A stretch of 10,218 bases of DNA, taken from NCBI GenBank assembly GCA_038212305.1, contig JBBQUP010000114.1, forward strand, positions 1-10,218, written 5' to 3'. Every line of letters begins with the position of its first letter. The first letter of the stretch is position 1. The translations under genes were made by a program, and so were the position numbers. The notes below the pieces were generated by a model, which was not told where the DNA came from, did not search any database, and saw only the letters and a program-made list of their open reading frames with translations. Below, one piece after another: positions 1 to 7,559 of this stretch. The stretch is from JBBQUP01 sp038212305. GTDB taxonomy: Bacteria > Bacteroidota > Bacteroidia > Bacteroidales > Marinilabiliaceae.

Positions 1-43
1 AAACTGGCTGACCGACTAAATTCTTTGATGTATCTTTGCTCAT
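1..43 (-). CDS. Transposase, N-terminal fragment (probable IS4 family, DUF4372-type), runs off window
   Basis: An ATG read leftward from position 43 opens a frame of 14 codons, MSKDTSKNLVGQPV, that leaves the window at position 1. Short N-termini with a G-Q-P-hydrophobic motif about ten residues in are typical of the IS4-family transposases that carry an N-terminal DUF4372 domain. The rest of the protein, including the DDE catalytic residues, lies outside the window and cannot be checked. A TANNTTTG-like promoter core (TAAATTTG) sits 25 bases upstream of the ATG. The frame points away from the broken DUF488 gene, which fits an insertion sequence that landed in that gene. The family call rests on very few residues. 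That this is a genuine gene start is more secure than the family name. Confidence 0.5.
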   Translation of the reverse strand, partial: MSKDTSKNLVGQPV

Positions 44-68
44 GGTTGAGATTTTTTGTTCTCCAAAA

Positions 69-76
69 CAAATTTA
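69..76 (-). promoter_or_regulatory. Candidate -7 promoter element of the transposase gene
   Basis: On the minus strand this reads TAAATTTG, a full match to the Bacteroidota -7 consensus TANNTTTG, 25 bases before the transposase ATG. No convincing TTG is seen at the -33 position, so the call is tentative. Confidence 0.3.
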
Positions 77-137
77 CAACCTTGGGATGAGGCTTCGGTC
101 TTGTCCCTAAAATTTATTTATTCTTTGTCGGTCAGTA

Positions 138-551
138 GTGTTATTAAATATTAAAGAACGCGACCGTCAGGCAATTCGATACATTAAGCAAATGTATGGC
201 AACAAAACCAGCGATGAGCTCATTCGAATGACCTATGTTAAATACCCGCAATTGGCTATTAACAGTGTTGTTGTAAAAGATAAGTTAACAGCCGAAGAAT
301 ATCGTAAAGTAATTGAAGCCAAGCCACAGTCCAATAAAACAATACTTTTTACAATCGGTTACGAAGGTGTGAGCCTCGAAGAGTACATAAAAAAATTAAT
401 TGTAAACGATGTAAAAGTGTTGTGAGATGTTCGCAAAAACTCATATAGCATGAAGTTTGGCTTTAGTAAATCGCAACTTCAAGCTGCTTGTTTAGGTGTT
501 GAAATCGAATTTGTACACATTCCGCAATTAGGTATCGAATCCGATAAAAGG
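138..551 (+). pseudogene. DUF488 family protein, remnant (truncated at both ends, internal stop)
   Basis: The reading frame encodes the middle of a long-form DUF488 protein. A QMYGNKTSDELIRMTY stretch leads into TIGYEGVSLEEYI and, after the stop, DVRKNSYSMKFGFSKSQL and VHIPQLGI. These are the hallmarks of the family, with the N-terminal helical region first and the DUF488 core following. Members of this long form are about 290-300 residues as I recall. Here only about 138 codons remain. The N-terminal third is missing where the IS end begins. After GIESDKR (about 551) the similarity ends and the frame runs on through unrelated sequence to a stop at 726-728. Codon 423-425 is TGA exactly where relatives have Cys in an L-C-D-V-R motif, one base away from TGT or TGC. 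The function of DUF488 proteins is not firmly established. The locus is almost certainly dead. Confidence 0.85.
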
Positions 552-553
552 CT

Positions 554-601
554 CACGAATAATTTTATTCGTGTATTGACTCCGTCAATCTTTGATTCGT
601 G
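554..601. repeat. Compact palindromic repeat cluster with two ATTCGTG copies
   Basis: Positions 554-562 and 565-573 form a perfect 9-base inverted repeat (CACGAATAA / TTATTCGTG) with a 2-base spacer. Positions 575-580 and 584-589 form a second one (ATTGAC / GTCAAT) with a 3-base spacer. A further ATTCGTG lies at 595-601, so the CACGAAT arm at 554-560 can pair with either copy. I recall interspersed repeats containing ATTCGTG from intergenic regions of Bacteroidota genomes. It starts within a few bases of the point where DUF488 similarity is lost, so it may mark the rearrangement junction. Confidence 0.5.
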
Positions 602-790
602 GCTATTTTTCAATCTTTATTCTAACTATTTTATAATGTGTCAGCGTAGGATTAATTGCTTAAATATCTACCACTTGACATACATAGTAAATAATCAAAT
701 GGTCTTTGGAAAAAACCCAACCACTTAAATCAACATAGAGCCTAAGATTTTATCAATCATTTTGTCTATTACGCCGATTTTTTCCATCAA

Positions 791-825
791 AAAAAGAGGA
801 GGCCTTTTTAAGACTTCCTCTTTTT
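791..825 (-). terminator. Rho-independent terminator of the lysS-gpsA-pgi operon
   Basis: AAAAAGAGGA at 791-800 pairs with TCCTCTTTTT at 816-825, and the stem extends by one G-U and one G-C pair inward. On the minus strand the right arm runs into a T-tract of seven. It lies 72 bases past the pgi stop codon. The A-rich flank on the plus strand means it could also act in the other direction. Confidence 0.7.
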
Positions 826-837
826 GAATTTTATGTT

Positions 838-874
838 GTTTAAACCAACTCACCAATAGTGTTGTTGGTTAAAC
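838..874 (-). other. Hairpin just downstream of pgi
   Basis: Arms AACCAAC (843-849) and GTTGGTT (864-870) are perfect. After a one-base bulge at 842, GTTT (838-841) pairs with AAAC (871-874). It lies 23 bases past the pgi stop and lacks a T-tract. It may protect the mRNA 3' end or be a partial terminator. Confidence 0.35.
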
Positions 875-896
875 GGCCAATTAACTTATTTTGCGT

Positions 897-2243
897 TTAA
901 GCTAATCGTTTGCGAATGGCTTCGGTCTCTTTTTCGAATCCCGGTTTTGCCAAAAGCGCAAACATATTCTTTTTGTAAGCTTCTACTCCTGGTTGATCAA
1001 ATGGATTAACATCTAAAATATAACCGCTCATGCCACAGGCTATCTCGAAGAAATAGATGAGTTGACCAAGGTAATACTCATTTAATTTAGGAATCTCAAC
1101 ATGAATATTAGGAACACCTCCATCTAAATGAGCAACTAAAGTTCCGAGCTCAGCCATTTTATTTACCTCATCGATGCGTTTGCCAGCAAGAAAATTCAAC
1201 TGGTCTAAATCGCTATCGGCTTTAGGCACAGTCATCGTGTGATTGGATGATTTAACTGATATTACCGTTTCAAAAATATTACGAACACCTTCCTGAATCC
1301 ATTGACCCATAGAATGTAAGTCGGTCGTAAAATCAACTCCAGCAGGAAAAATACCTTTATTATCTTTTCCTTCGCTTTCGCCATAAAGTTGTTTCCACCA
1401 CTCGGTAACAAAGTGAAGCTTAGGATTGTAATTCACTAAAATCTCAATGGCTTTCCCTCTTTTATGTAGCTCGTTGCGAGATGCTGCATAAATCATAGCT
1501 GGGTTTTGATTAAAAGGCACATCCATCGATGTAAGTTTCTTCATGTCGACTGCACCTTTTACCAGTTCGCGAATACTATGTCCGGCAATTGCAATGGGTA
1601 ACAAACCCACAGGGGTAAGCACCGAGAATCGTCCTCCAACATTATCGGGGATGATAAATGTTTTATAACCTTCTTGATTAGCCAAAACGCGCAAAGCACC
1701 TTTACTTTTGTCTGTAATAACAACAATGCGATCTTTAACTTCAGCTTTTGAGTATTTCGACTCAATTAAATCTTTTAGCAATCGAAATGCAATGGCAGGC
1801 TCAGTGGTTGTTCCTGATTTTGAGATGGCTACAATAGCAAACGATTTGTCTTTTAAAAATTCGAGCAACTCGTAGGTATAGTCCTCGCCAATATTTTGCC
1901 CTGCATACAATACTACAGGCTCTTTACGTGTGGTTTGTAAATAATCGAAACTATTATTTAGTCCATCAATTACAGCACGAGCACCTAAATAACTACCACC
2001 AATACCAACCACAACAACAAAATCGGCTTTCGATCGAATTTTAGCAGCTGTCTCCTCAATATCAGATAAATGTTCATTGGTAATTTCCACAGGCAGATTA
2101 ACCCAGCCTAAGAAATCGTTTCCTTTACCACTTCCATCATACAAGGCTTTTAAACTTCTTTTGGCCGTCGCTTCATAAGAAGCAATCGTCTCATTCGAAA
2201 CAAATGAAGATAGTTTCGAAATATCAATTTTAATATTTTCCAT
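897..2243 (-). CDS. pgi: Glucose-6-phosphate isomerase
   Basis: Cytosolic enzyme that interconverts glucose 6-phosphate and fructose 6-phosphate in glycolysis and gluconeogenesis. The 448-residue length fits the short bacterial form typified by Bacillus and Bacteroides enzymes. The first SIS half carries VVVGIGGSYLGARAVIDG (77-94) and the phosphate-binding SKSGTTTEPA (141-150). The first family signature is DNVGGRFSVLTPVG (200-213). The second, GYILDVNPFDQPGVEAYKK, is at 407-425. Catalytic residues by family analogy are Glu289 in GESEGKD, His310 in DLHSMGQW and Lys424 or Lys425. All are present and the frame is intact. It is the last gene of the lysS-gpsA-pgi run, 27 bases after gpsA, and is followed by a strong terminator. 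No promoter of its own is evident in the short gap. Confidence 0.97.
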   Translation of the reverse strand: MENIKIDISKLSSFVSNETIASYEATAKRSLKALYDGSGKGNDFLGWVNLPVEITNEHLSDIEETAAKIRSKADFVVVVGIGGSYLGARAVIDGLNNSFDYLQTTRKEPVVLYAGQNIGEDYTYELLEFLKDKSFAIVAISKSGTTTEPAIAFRLLKDLIESKYSKAEVKDRIVVITDKSKGALRVLANQEGYKTFIIPDNVGGRFSVLTPVGLLPIAIAGHSIRELVKGAVDMKKLTSMDVPFNQNPAMIYAASRNELHKRGKAIEILVNYNPKLHFVTEWWKQLYGESEGKDNKGIFPAGVDFTTDLHSMGQWIQEGVRNIFETVISVKSSNHTMTVPKADSDLDQLNFLAGKRIDEVNKMAELGTLVAHLDGGVPNIHVEIPKLNEYYLGQLIYFFEIACGMSGYILDVNPFDQPGVEAYKKNMFALLAKPGFEKETEAIRKRLA

Positions 2244-2270
2244 CTGCTTAATATTATGTGTTTTGTGTGT

Positions 2271-3266
2271 TTATCGAATTTGCTCTGTTAAAAGACGAAT
2301 CTCTAAAGCAGGAGATATTTTTTCGTAGATGATATTAAAAACTGCTTCGGTAATAGGCATGTTAACTTTATACTTGTCGTTGATCTCTTTAATACTCTTT
2401 ACGGCATAATATCCTTCGGCAATCATTAACATTTCGAGCTGAGCCGATTTTACCGAATAACCTTTCCCAATCATGGTTCCAAAGGTTCTGTTTCGCGAAA
2501 ATTGTGAGTAGCAAGTCACTAACAAGTCGCCCAAATAGGCCGAACTTTTTATGTCGCGCGAGATGGGGTGAATGGTATCCACAAAACGTTTCATCTCTTG
2601 AATAGCATTGGAAATAAGTACGGCCTGAAAGTTATCGCCATAACCTAATCCATGACAAATGCCCGATGCCACGGCCATGATGTTTTTTAAAACAGCTGCA
2701 TACTCCGTTCCATAAATATCATCCGATACGCTGGTCATAATGTATGCGCAGGTTAACTTAGCAGCTATTACTCTTCCCAGCTTAATATCCTGACAAGCAA
2801 TGGTTAAATACGATAAGCGTTCCAACGCAACCTCTTCGGCATGACAAGGGCCTGAAATAACGCCAACCTGATTGAGCGGTACATTGTACTTTTTATGAAC
2901 AAAGCTTCCAATAATCAAATTCTCATCAGGCACTAAACCTTTAATTGCCGAAACAATCACTTTTTTCTCAAGCGATTCGGTTAAGGGTGATAGTGCAGAC
3001 TTTAAAAAAGCCGATGGCACAGCGAAAATCAGTATGTCGCTATTACGAACCACTTCGTTAATATCAGCAGAAAAATGAATACAGTCGGTATCAAACAAAA
3101 CACTGGTTAAGTAATTTGGATTGTGACGTTTAGCCTTAAACTTTTCGATGTGCTCTTCATCTCTGAAATGCCAATAAATTTTTGCTTCATTGTTCAGCAG
3201 CATTTTGGCGATAGCAGTTGCCCAACTACCACTTCCAATGATCCCTACACTTGATACTTCATCCAT
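2271..3266 (-). CDS. gpsA: Glycerol-3-phosphate dehydrogenase [NAD(P)+]
   Basis: Cytosolic enzyme that reduces dihydroxyacetone phosphate to sn-glycerol 3-phosphate, the backbone precursor for membrane phospholipids. The N-terminal Rossmann fold has GIIGSGSWATAIA (8-20), a GxGxWxTAxA dinucleotide-binding motif. AVPS (82-85) and KGL (109-111) follow, then SGPCHAEEVA (138-147), the local version of the usual GPSFAxE segment. The substrate-binding C-terminal domain has the catalytic Lys194 in AAVLKNIMAVASGI and the conserved stretch YLGDLLVTCYSQFSRNRTFG (244-263). The length of 331 residues is normal. The start is supported by the nucleotide-binding motif beginning a few residues in and by the 35-base gap after lysS, which indicates cotranscription. 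Fructose 6-phosphate metabolism by the next gene, pgi, feeds the triose-phosphate pool from which its substrate comes. Confidence 0.96.
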   Translation of the reverse strand: MDEVSSVGIIGSGSWATAIAKMLLNNEAKIYWHFRDEEHIEKFKAKRHNPNYLTSVLFDTDCIHFSADINEVVRNSDILIFAVPSAFLKSALSPLTESLEKKVIVSAIKGLVPDENLIIGSFVHKKYNVPLNQVGVISGPCHAEEVALERLSYLTIACQDIKLGRVIAAKLTCAYIMTSVSDDIYGTEYAAVLKNIMAVASGICHGLGYGDNFQAVLISNAIQEMKRFVDTIHPISRDIKSSAYLGDLLVTCYSQFSRNRTFGTMIGKGYSVKSAQLEMLMIAEGYYAVKSIKEINDKYKVNMPITEAVFNIIYEKISPALEIRLLTEQIR

Positions 3267-3301
3267 GCCTTACACAATTACTTTTAATATTATACTAATT
3301 C

Positions 3302-5026
3302 TTACTTCTCAATCCAGGCTTTCACCTCATCGAGGGATGGATTTTTTAGTTCCAGTTTATGCTTTTTGTTTAACCCACAAAGCTCTTGATGAAGCTTATT
3401 GGGATTGGCTTGTTTTAAATCGCTCACCTTGTTGTAACCAGCAATACGAACTAAATTAAGCCATTCTTGAATAATTCCCAATTCGAGAAACAGCTCATCG
3501 CTATCTTTCTCCTTCTTCTTTTCGGGTCTCATTTGTGGAAAGAAAAGCACATCTTGAATAGACGATTGGTTAGTCATAAACATGGTTAATCGATCGATAC
3601 CTATTCCCATACCCGATGTTGGAGGCATTCCATATTCCAAGGCACGAACAAAATCAGCGTCGATAAACATTGCTTCATCATCACCTTTCTCCGAAAGTTT
3701 TATCTGTTCTTGAAAACGACTCATTTGATCAATAGGATCGTTCAACTCGGTATATGCATTGGCTAACTCTTTACCGTTCACCATTAACTCAAATCGCTCA
3801 GTTAACTCAGGATTATCTCTGTGTTTTTTGCACAATGGCGACATCTCCACCGGATAATCGGTAATAAAAGTAGGTTGTATATAATGATGCTCGCATTTCT
3901 CGCCAAATATCTCATCAATCATTTTTCCCTTTCCCATCGAGGCATCCGCAGCAATCTCCAATTCAGCACAAACCTGACGCAGTGCGGCTTCATCCATATT
4001 GGCAATATCAAACCCGGTATGCTCTTTAATGGCATCGATCATAGATATACGCTTAAATGGGCGTTTGAAATCGATCTGCTTATCGCCCAAAGGAACTTGC
4101 GTTTTGCCATATAAATCCATCGACACTTTCTCAAGCATCTCCTCTGTGAAATTCATCATCCACTTATAGTCTTTATAAGCCACATAAATTTCCATTACGG
4201 TAAACTCTGGATTATGAGTACGATCCATGCCTTCGTTGCGGAAATCTTTTGCAAACTCATAAACGCCATCAAAACCACCAACAATCAAGCGTTTTAAATA
4301 CAGCTCATTGGCAATTCGAAGATATAGTGGAATATTTAATGCATTGTGATGCGTAATAAACGGACGTGCTGCTGCTCCTCCAGGGATAGATTGCAAGATG
4401 GGTGTTTCCACCTCTAAATAGCCGCGTTCGTTAAAAAACTGACGCATGCTGTTAATTATTTTCGATCGCTTGATAAAGGTATCCTTCACATGATCGTTAA
4501 CAATTAAATCGACATACCGCATACGATAACGTTGCTCGGGATCGGTAAAGGCATCGTAAACCTGTCCTTCTTTTTCTTTTACAATGGGTAGTGGATGAAG
4601 TGCTTTAGCTAATAGGGTAAATTCTTTTACGTAAATAGATGTTTCTCCTGTTTGGGTTTTAAACATATGGCCTTTTAGGCCAACAATATCGCCCATATCA
4701 AGCAATCGTTTAAACACCGTATTGTAAAGGGTTTTATCCTCTCCGGGACAAATCTCGTCGCGCTTAAAATAGGCTTGAATACGACCTTGGTTGTCTTTGA
4801 TCTCAACAAATGAGGCATTACCCATAATGCGACGACTCATAATACGCCCAGCCACACAAACCTTAAGGGGTTCGACATTGTCGGGATTAAAATTCTGTTT
4901 TATATCGCTCGAATAATGTGTAACCGGATACTCCTGGGCCGGAAAAGGGTTAATTCCTAAAGCATTTAGCTCTTTCAGACTCTCTCGTCTGATGATTTCC
5001 TGTTCGCTTAATTCCAAATTACTCAT
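3302..5026 (-). CDS. lysS: Lysyl-tRNA synthetase, class II
   Basis: Charges tRNA-Lys with lysine in the cytosol. An N-terminal OB-fold anticodon-binding domain (about 55-140, with VAGRIMSRRIMGNASFVEI) precedes the class II catalytic core. RYRMRYVDLIVN (166-177) and motif 1 with YLEVETPIL (203-211) come first, then motif 2 with FRNEGMDRTHNPEFTVME (262-279). The lysine-recognition stretch ELANAYTELNDP is at 420-431 and motif 3, GMGIGIDRLTMF, at 472-483. The 574-residue protein is some 70 residues longer than the E. coli enzyme. The excess is a C-terminal helical segment after PQMRPEKKKEKD (498-508), including WLNLVRIAGYNKVSDLKQANP. I recall the same extension in other Bacteroidota LysRS proteins, so it is probably lineage-normal. 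It is the first gene of the operon with gpsA and pgi, with a -7 promoter core 157 bases upstream. Confidence 0.97.
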   Translation of the reverse strand: MSNLELSEQEIIRRESLKELNALGINPFPAQEYPVTHYSSDIKQNFNPDNVEPLKVCVAGRIMSRRIMGNASFVEIKDNQGRIQAYFKRDEICPGEDKTLYNTVFKRLLDMGDIVGLKGHMFKTQTGETSIYVKEFTLLAKALHPLPIVKEKEGQVYDAFTDPEQRYRMRYVDLIVNDHVKDTFIKRSKIINSMRQFFNERGYLEVETPILQSIPGGAAARPFITHHNALNIPLYLRIANELYLKRLIVGGFDGVYEFAKDFRNEGMDRTHNPEFTVMEIYVAYKDYKWMMNFTEEMLEKVSMDLYGKTQVPLGDKQIDFKRPFKRISMIDAIKEHTGFDIANMDEAALRQVCAELEIAADASMGKGKMIDEIFGEKCEHHYIQPTFITDYPVEMSPLCKKHRDNPELTERFELMVNGKELANAYTELNDPIDQMSRFQEQIKLSEKGDDEAMFIDADFVRALEYGMPPTSGMGIGIDRLTMFMTNQSSIQDVLFFPQMRPEKKKEKDSDELFLELGIIQEWLNLVRIAGYNKVSDLKQANPNKLHQELCGLNKKHKLELKNPSLDEVKAWIEK

Positions 5027-5374
5027 CTATTAATGCCTATTTTTTGATTGTTATCTTACACTTTCCTTGATATTTAAGCTAAATAACTCTCAACTTAAAC
5101 ATTCACTTTCTTTAATTTGCCCAATTTTATCTGTTATTTAATTGACACAGAGAATTTTGAAAACTTAAAAAGAAAAATCGATGCAAAGATAATAAATATG
5201 AGTGGAAAACTTTAGTGCCAATAGGTTAAGTTTATCAATCGGAATGTCAACCAGATTAAAAAATTGAATCATTCTTTAATGAATTTAAGATAAATTCGAT
5301 ACATTCACATTCATATTTATTAACAATACGTTTACTATAAGCTCAAATCAATACTGTTAACCCTTATAATAACT
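5027..5374. other. Divergent intergenic region between lysS and the DUF2157-like pair
   Basis: This 348-base AT-rich region separates divergent genes. On the minus strand it holds a good -7 element for lysS (5184-5191) and a 157-base leader. The leader includes a small 6+3+6 hairpin (5071-5085). On the plus strand only imperfect -7 candidates are seen: TAAATTCG at 5291-5298 and TACGTTTA at 5327-5334. Neither has a well-spaced TTG, so I do not annotate one. I see no RNA gene or open frame here. Confidence 0.6.
5184..5191 (-). promoter_or_regulatory. -7 promoter element for the lysS-gpsA-pgi operon
   Basis: The minus strand reads TATCTTTG followed by CA, a full match to the Bacteroidota -7 consensus TANNTTTG in its commonest form. 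It is 157 bases from the lysS ATG. A TTG at the expected -33 spacing is lacking. The nearest, at 5219-5221, is too far upstream. Confidence 0.5.
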
Positions 5375-6340
5375 ATGAACAACATTAATAAAACGCTTTT
5401 TGAACGAAACCTGTTAACAAACACACAATACGAATTTCTAGAATCTATTCGCACTCGAAAAATCGTTTCGTTGTACTACGAACTCAGGCTGCTCCTATAT
5501 TTAGGAATCATGCTTTTTACGGGAGGAGTTGGCTATTTTGCCTATCAAAACATAGGTGATGTGGGTCATATACTTAGCATGATTGCAATAGGAATCTTTA
5601 TTGTTATAGGATTCATCTTTATAGGCAAATATGCTCAACCATACTCCAACAAAGAGGTTCGAGTGACACAGGTTTACTTCGATTACATCCTTATTTTAAT
5701 TTCGTTGTTAATAATTACCTTATTCACCTACATTCAGGTTTATTATAATTTGGTTGAGCAGCTATTAAATTTCACTTCATTTTTAACGGCAGCTCTTTTT
5801 CTATTTATGGCCTATCGATATGATAACAGAGCATTACTTTCGATGGCCATAACTGTTTTGGCAGCTGCATTTGGCATTGCAATAACACCTATTAACTGGG
5901 CGAGTGGCGATTGGATGGTTACGTCCAACCTATATAATTCCAGCATCGTGTTAGGTATTGTATTATTAGTTTCAGGCCAGCTATTGCATCACAATAATAT
6001 CAAACAACATTTTCGATTTACTTTTCTGAATTTTGGGTTGATGTTGTTTTATATTGGTTGCATTTCGGCCATTTTCGATAGCGAATTGGAGATTATATAT
6101 GCTTTAATAACAGTTGCATCCTCGTTAACATTGAGTTATTACACTTGGAAGAACAAGGAATTTTTGTTTTTTCTTTACTCTAACATCGCGGCCTACATTT
6201 CATTTACTTATTTGTTATTTACGTTGTTGGATAAGATTCATGGCGATGAGATATTTTTTGCTTATTACATCCCAATCTCGTGTATTGGATACATTGTATT
6301 TTTAGTTAATAAAAAATCACATTTTTCTCATGACAACTAG
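5375..6340 (+). CDS. Polytopic membrane protein, DUF2157-like
   Basis: A 321-residue inner-membrane protein of unknown function. About 35 soluble N-terminal residues include NLLTNTQYEFLESI, which resembles the short helical segment at the start of DUF2157 proteins. About ten hydrophobic segments follow (near 37-57, 64-84, 101-123, 129-147, 152-172, 188-205, 214-234, 238-256, 264-285 and 292-311). No catalytic motif or conserved charged membrane residue stands out. The C-terminus is short and cytosolic or periplasmic. The next gene starts inside this one with an 11-base overlap, so the two are very likely translated in a coupled way and may form a complex. The start at 5375 is the first ATG in the frame and leaves the typical N-terminus. 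The DUF2157 assignment is from general architecture and needs a profile search. Confidence 0.75.
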   Translation: MNNINKTLFERNLLTNTQYEFLESIRTRKIVSLYYELRLLLYLGIMLFTGGVGYFAYQNIGDVGHILSMIAIGIFIVIGFIFIGKYAQPYSNKEVRVTQVYFDYILILISLLIITLFTYIQVYYNLVEQLLNFTSFLTAALFLFMAYRYDNRALLSMAITVLAAAFGIAITPINWASGDWMVTSNLYNSSIVLGIVLLVSGQLLHHNNIKQHFRFTFLNFGLMLFYIGCISAIFDSELEIIYALITVASSLTLSYYTWKNKEFLFFLYSNIAAYISFTYLLFTLLDKIHGDEIFFAYYIPISCIGYIVFLVNKKSHFSHDN

Positions 6341-7505
6341 TTTAATAGCATATAATCTCAACGATTTAGAAACGAAGGCAGTACTTTCAGAATCTCAAAA
6401 TTTATATAAAAGCAAACTCATAACTCAAGACCAATGGTTTAAGATTCGAGAAGCGTTTAAATCGGATCTTTATTCACCCAATATCTTTATGCGGGTACTG
6501 TTATTTATTGCTGCAATAATTGGGTTTAGTTCAATTTTAGTTCCTATCGGTATTACATTTGGTAGTATAGGTGAGATTGGATATCGGTTTTTAACTCTTA
6601 TAGTTGGATTAGGCCTACTCATTTTCATCGAAAAAGTATTGATAAAAGATAAGCTGCATTACAAATCGGGAGTTACCGAAGCCGGAATTTATGTGGGGTT
6701 GGGTTTTTTAGCATTTGCATTTCTAGGTTTTGATAACCATCCTACTATTGTTTATCCCATAGTAGGTTTTGTACTAGCAGCATTTGCCGCCATTAGGTAT
6801 TTAAACTTAACAGCTCTGGTTTTAACGTTTGGGTTTTTGGGTTGGATAGAATTTCAACTGCTAGCGGATATTAACTTAATGGCGCTCATGCCATTTGGGT
6901 TTATGATTTCATTTGGTTTGATTTATTTGGGATGTTTAAAACTTAAGGTTAAATTATCGAATATTGTCTTCACATCGCATTTTATTATTGTTGAGACCAT
7001 CGCATTGCTGATGATTTATATAGCAGGCAACTATTTTGTAGTTCGAGAATTAAGCATCGAAATGATGAACCTTGAAATAGCTGAAAACGGAAATATCCCG
7101 TTTGCCTATCTTTTCTATTTATTTACAGCACTTATTCCTATTGCGTATATTTATTGGGGAATTAAACAAAAATCAATTCTATTTATTCGAGTTGGTCTTT
7201 TAACCATTGCTTTAAGTGTTATAACCCTAAAAATTTATTTTAATCTAGGGCAGCCCATTGTTACAGTAACCATCGCAGGAGCCGTATTAATAATTCTATC
7301 ACTTTTATTGTTAAACTATTTAAAGCAGATTCGCAATGGATTTACACGAGATTTACTCCTTAACGACAAATGGAATTCAAACGATTTAGCCGCATTTGTT
7401 GCCTCTCAAACATTAGGTGGGCACTCTACAACTAATTCGCCCATTAATGATGCTTCATTTGGAGGCGGTCGATTTGGAGGTGGTGGAGCTGGAGGTAATT
7501 GGTGA
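6330..7505 (+). CDS. Polytopic membrane protein, DUF2157-like, with TPM-type glycine-rich C-terminal tail
   Basis: A 391-residue membrane protein of unknown function. The N-terminal soluble part (1-50) includes SKLITQDQWFKIREAF, similar in plan to the N-terminus of its upstream neighbour. About ten hydrophobic segments follow (near 53-75, 84-104, 118-134, 138-155, 159-176, 183-201, 212-232, 258-278, 283-301 and 308-329). A hydrophilic tail of about 60 residues follows, ending in FGGGRFGGGGAGGNW (377-391). Glycine-rich tails closing in a Trp are well known at the C-terminus of TPM-domain (YgcG-like) and DUF2207 membrane proteins, but I see no TPM domain here. The start overlaps the preceding gene by 11 bases, and the two genes form one unit. 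No terminator is evident in the 54 bases before the convergent antiporter gene. Confidence 0.78.
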   Translation: MTTSLIAYNLNDLETKAVLSESQNLYKSKLITQDQWFKIREAFKSDLYSPNIFMRVLLFIAAIIGFSSILVPIGITFGSIGEIGYRFLTLIVGLGLLIFIEKVLIKDKLHYKSGVTEAGIYVGLGFLAFAFLGFDNHPTIVYPIVGFVLAAFAAIRYLNLTALVLTFGFLGWIEFQLLADINLMALMPFGFMISFGLIYLGCLKLKVKLSNIVFTSHFIIVETIALLMIYIAGNYFVVRELSIEMMNLEIAENGNIPFAYLFYLFTALIPIAYIYWGIKQKSILFIRVGLLTIALSVITLKIYFNLGQPIVTVTIAGAVLIILSLLLLNYLKQIRNGFTRDLLLNDKWNSNDLAAFVASQTLGGHSTTNSPINDASFGGGRFGGGGAGGNW

Positions 7506-7559
7506 GGATTTATATAAGTTGGTTACGTATTGCATAAAATTTTTAAGCCCAATCCCATA

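Larger units (their letters stand above)
1..137. mobile_element. Insertion sequence end (transposase-proximal end)
   Basis: This is the leader and first codons of a leftward transposase. DUF488 similarity to the right begins abruptly near position 138, so the element's outer boundary should lie at about 127-137. A 9-base sequence, CTGACCGAC, at 8-16 recurs as its exact reverse complement at 127-135, at the presumed outer edge. No target-site duplication can be confirmed because the other end of the element is not in the window. The exact boundary is inferred. Confidence 0.45.
552..896. other. Intergenic stretch between DUF488 remnant and pgi
   Basis: From 552 to 728 the frame of the DUF488 remnant stays open, but the peptide is low-complexity and does not match the family, so I treat it as read-through. 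The stretch contains a palindromic repeat cluster (554-601), the terminator of the leftward lysS-gpsA-pgi operon (791-825) and a second hairpin (838-874). Between 602 and 785 I see no gene, RNA or repeat. Confidence 0.6.

Noticed and set aside
1559..1765. Open frame of 68 codons on the minus strand inside pgi
   Set aside because: It lies wholly inside pgi in another frame and has no family features. It is a shadow of pgi.
3190..3459. Plus-strand frame across the gpsA start and lysS end
   Set aside because: It is antisense to two well-supported genes, with no homology signs.
3821..4114. Plus-strand frame of 97 codons antisense to lysS
   Set aside because: It opposes the catalytic domain of lysS and its composition follows the complement.
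5027..5183. lysS leader considered as a riboswitch or T-box
   Set aside because: Only a small 6-bp hairpin is seen. There are no T-box or lysine-riboswitch motifs, and T-boxes are not expected in this phylum.
5357..5365. TTAACCCTT shared upstream of the DUF2157-like gene and the lipoprotein gene (9239-9247)
   Set aside because: Nine bases at different distances from the two starts, in AT-rich DNA. Too weak to call a common operator.
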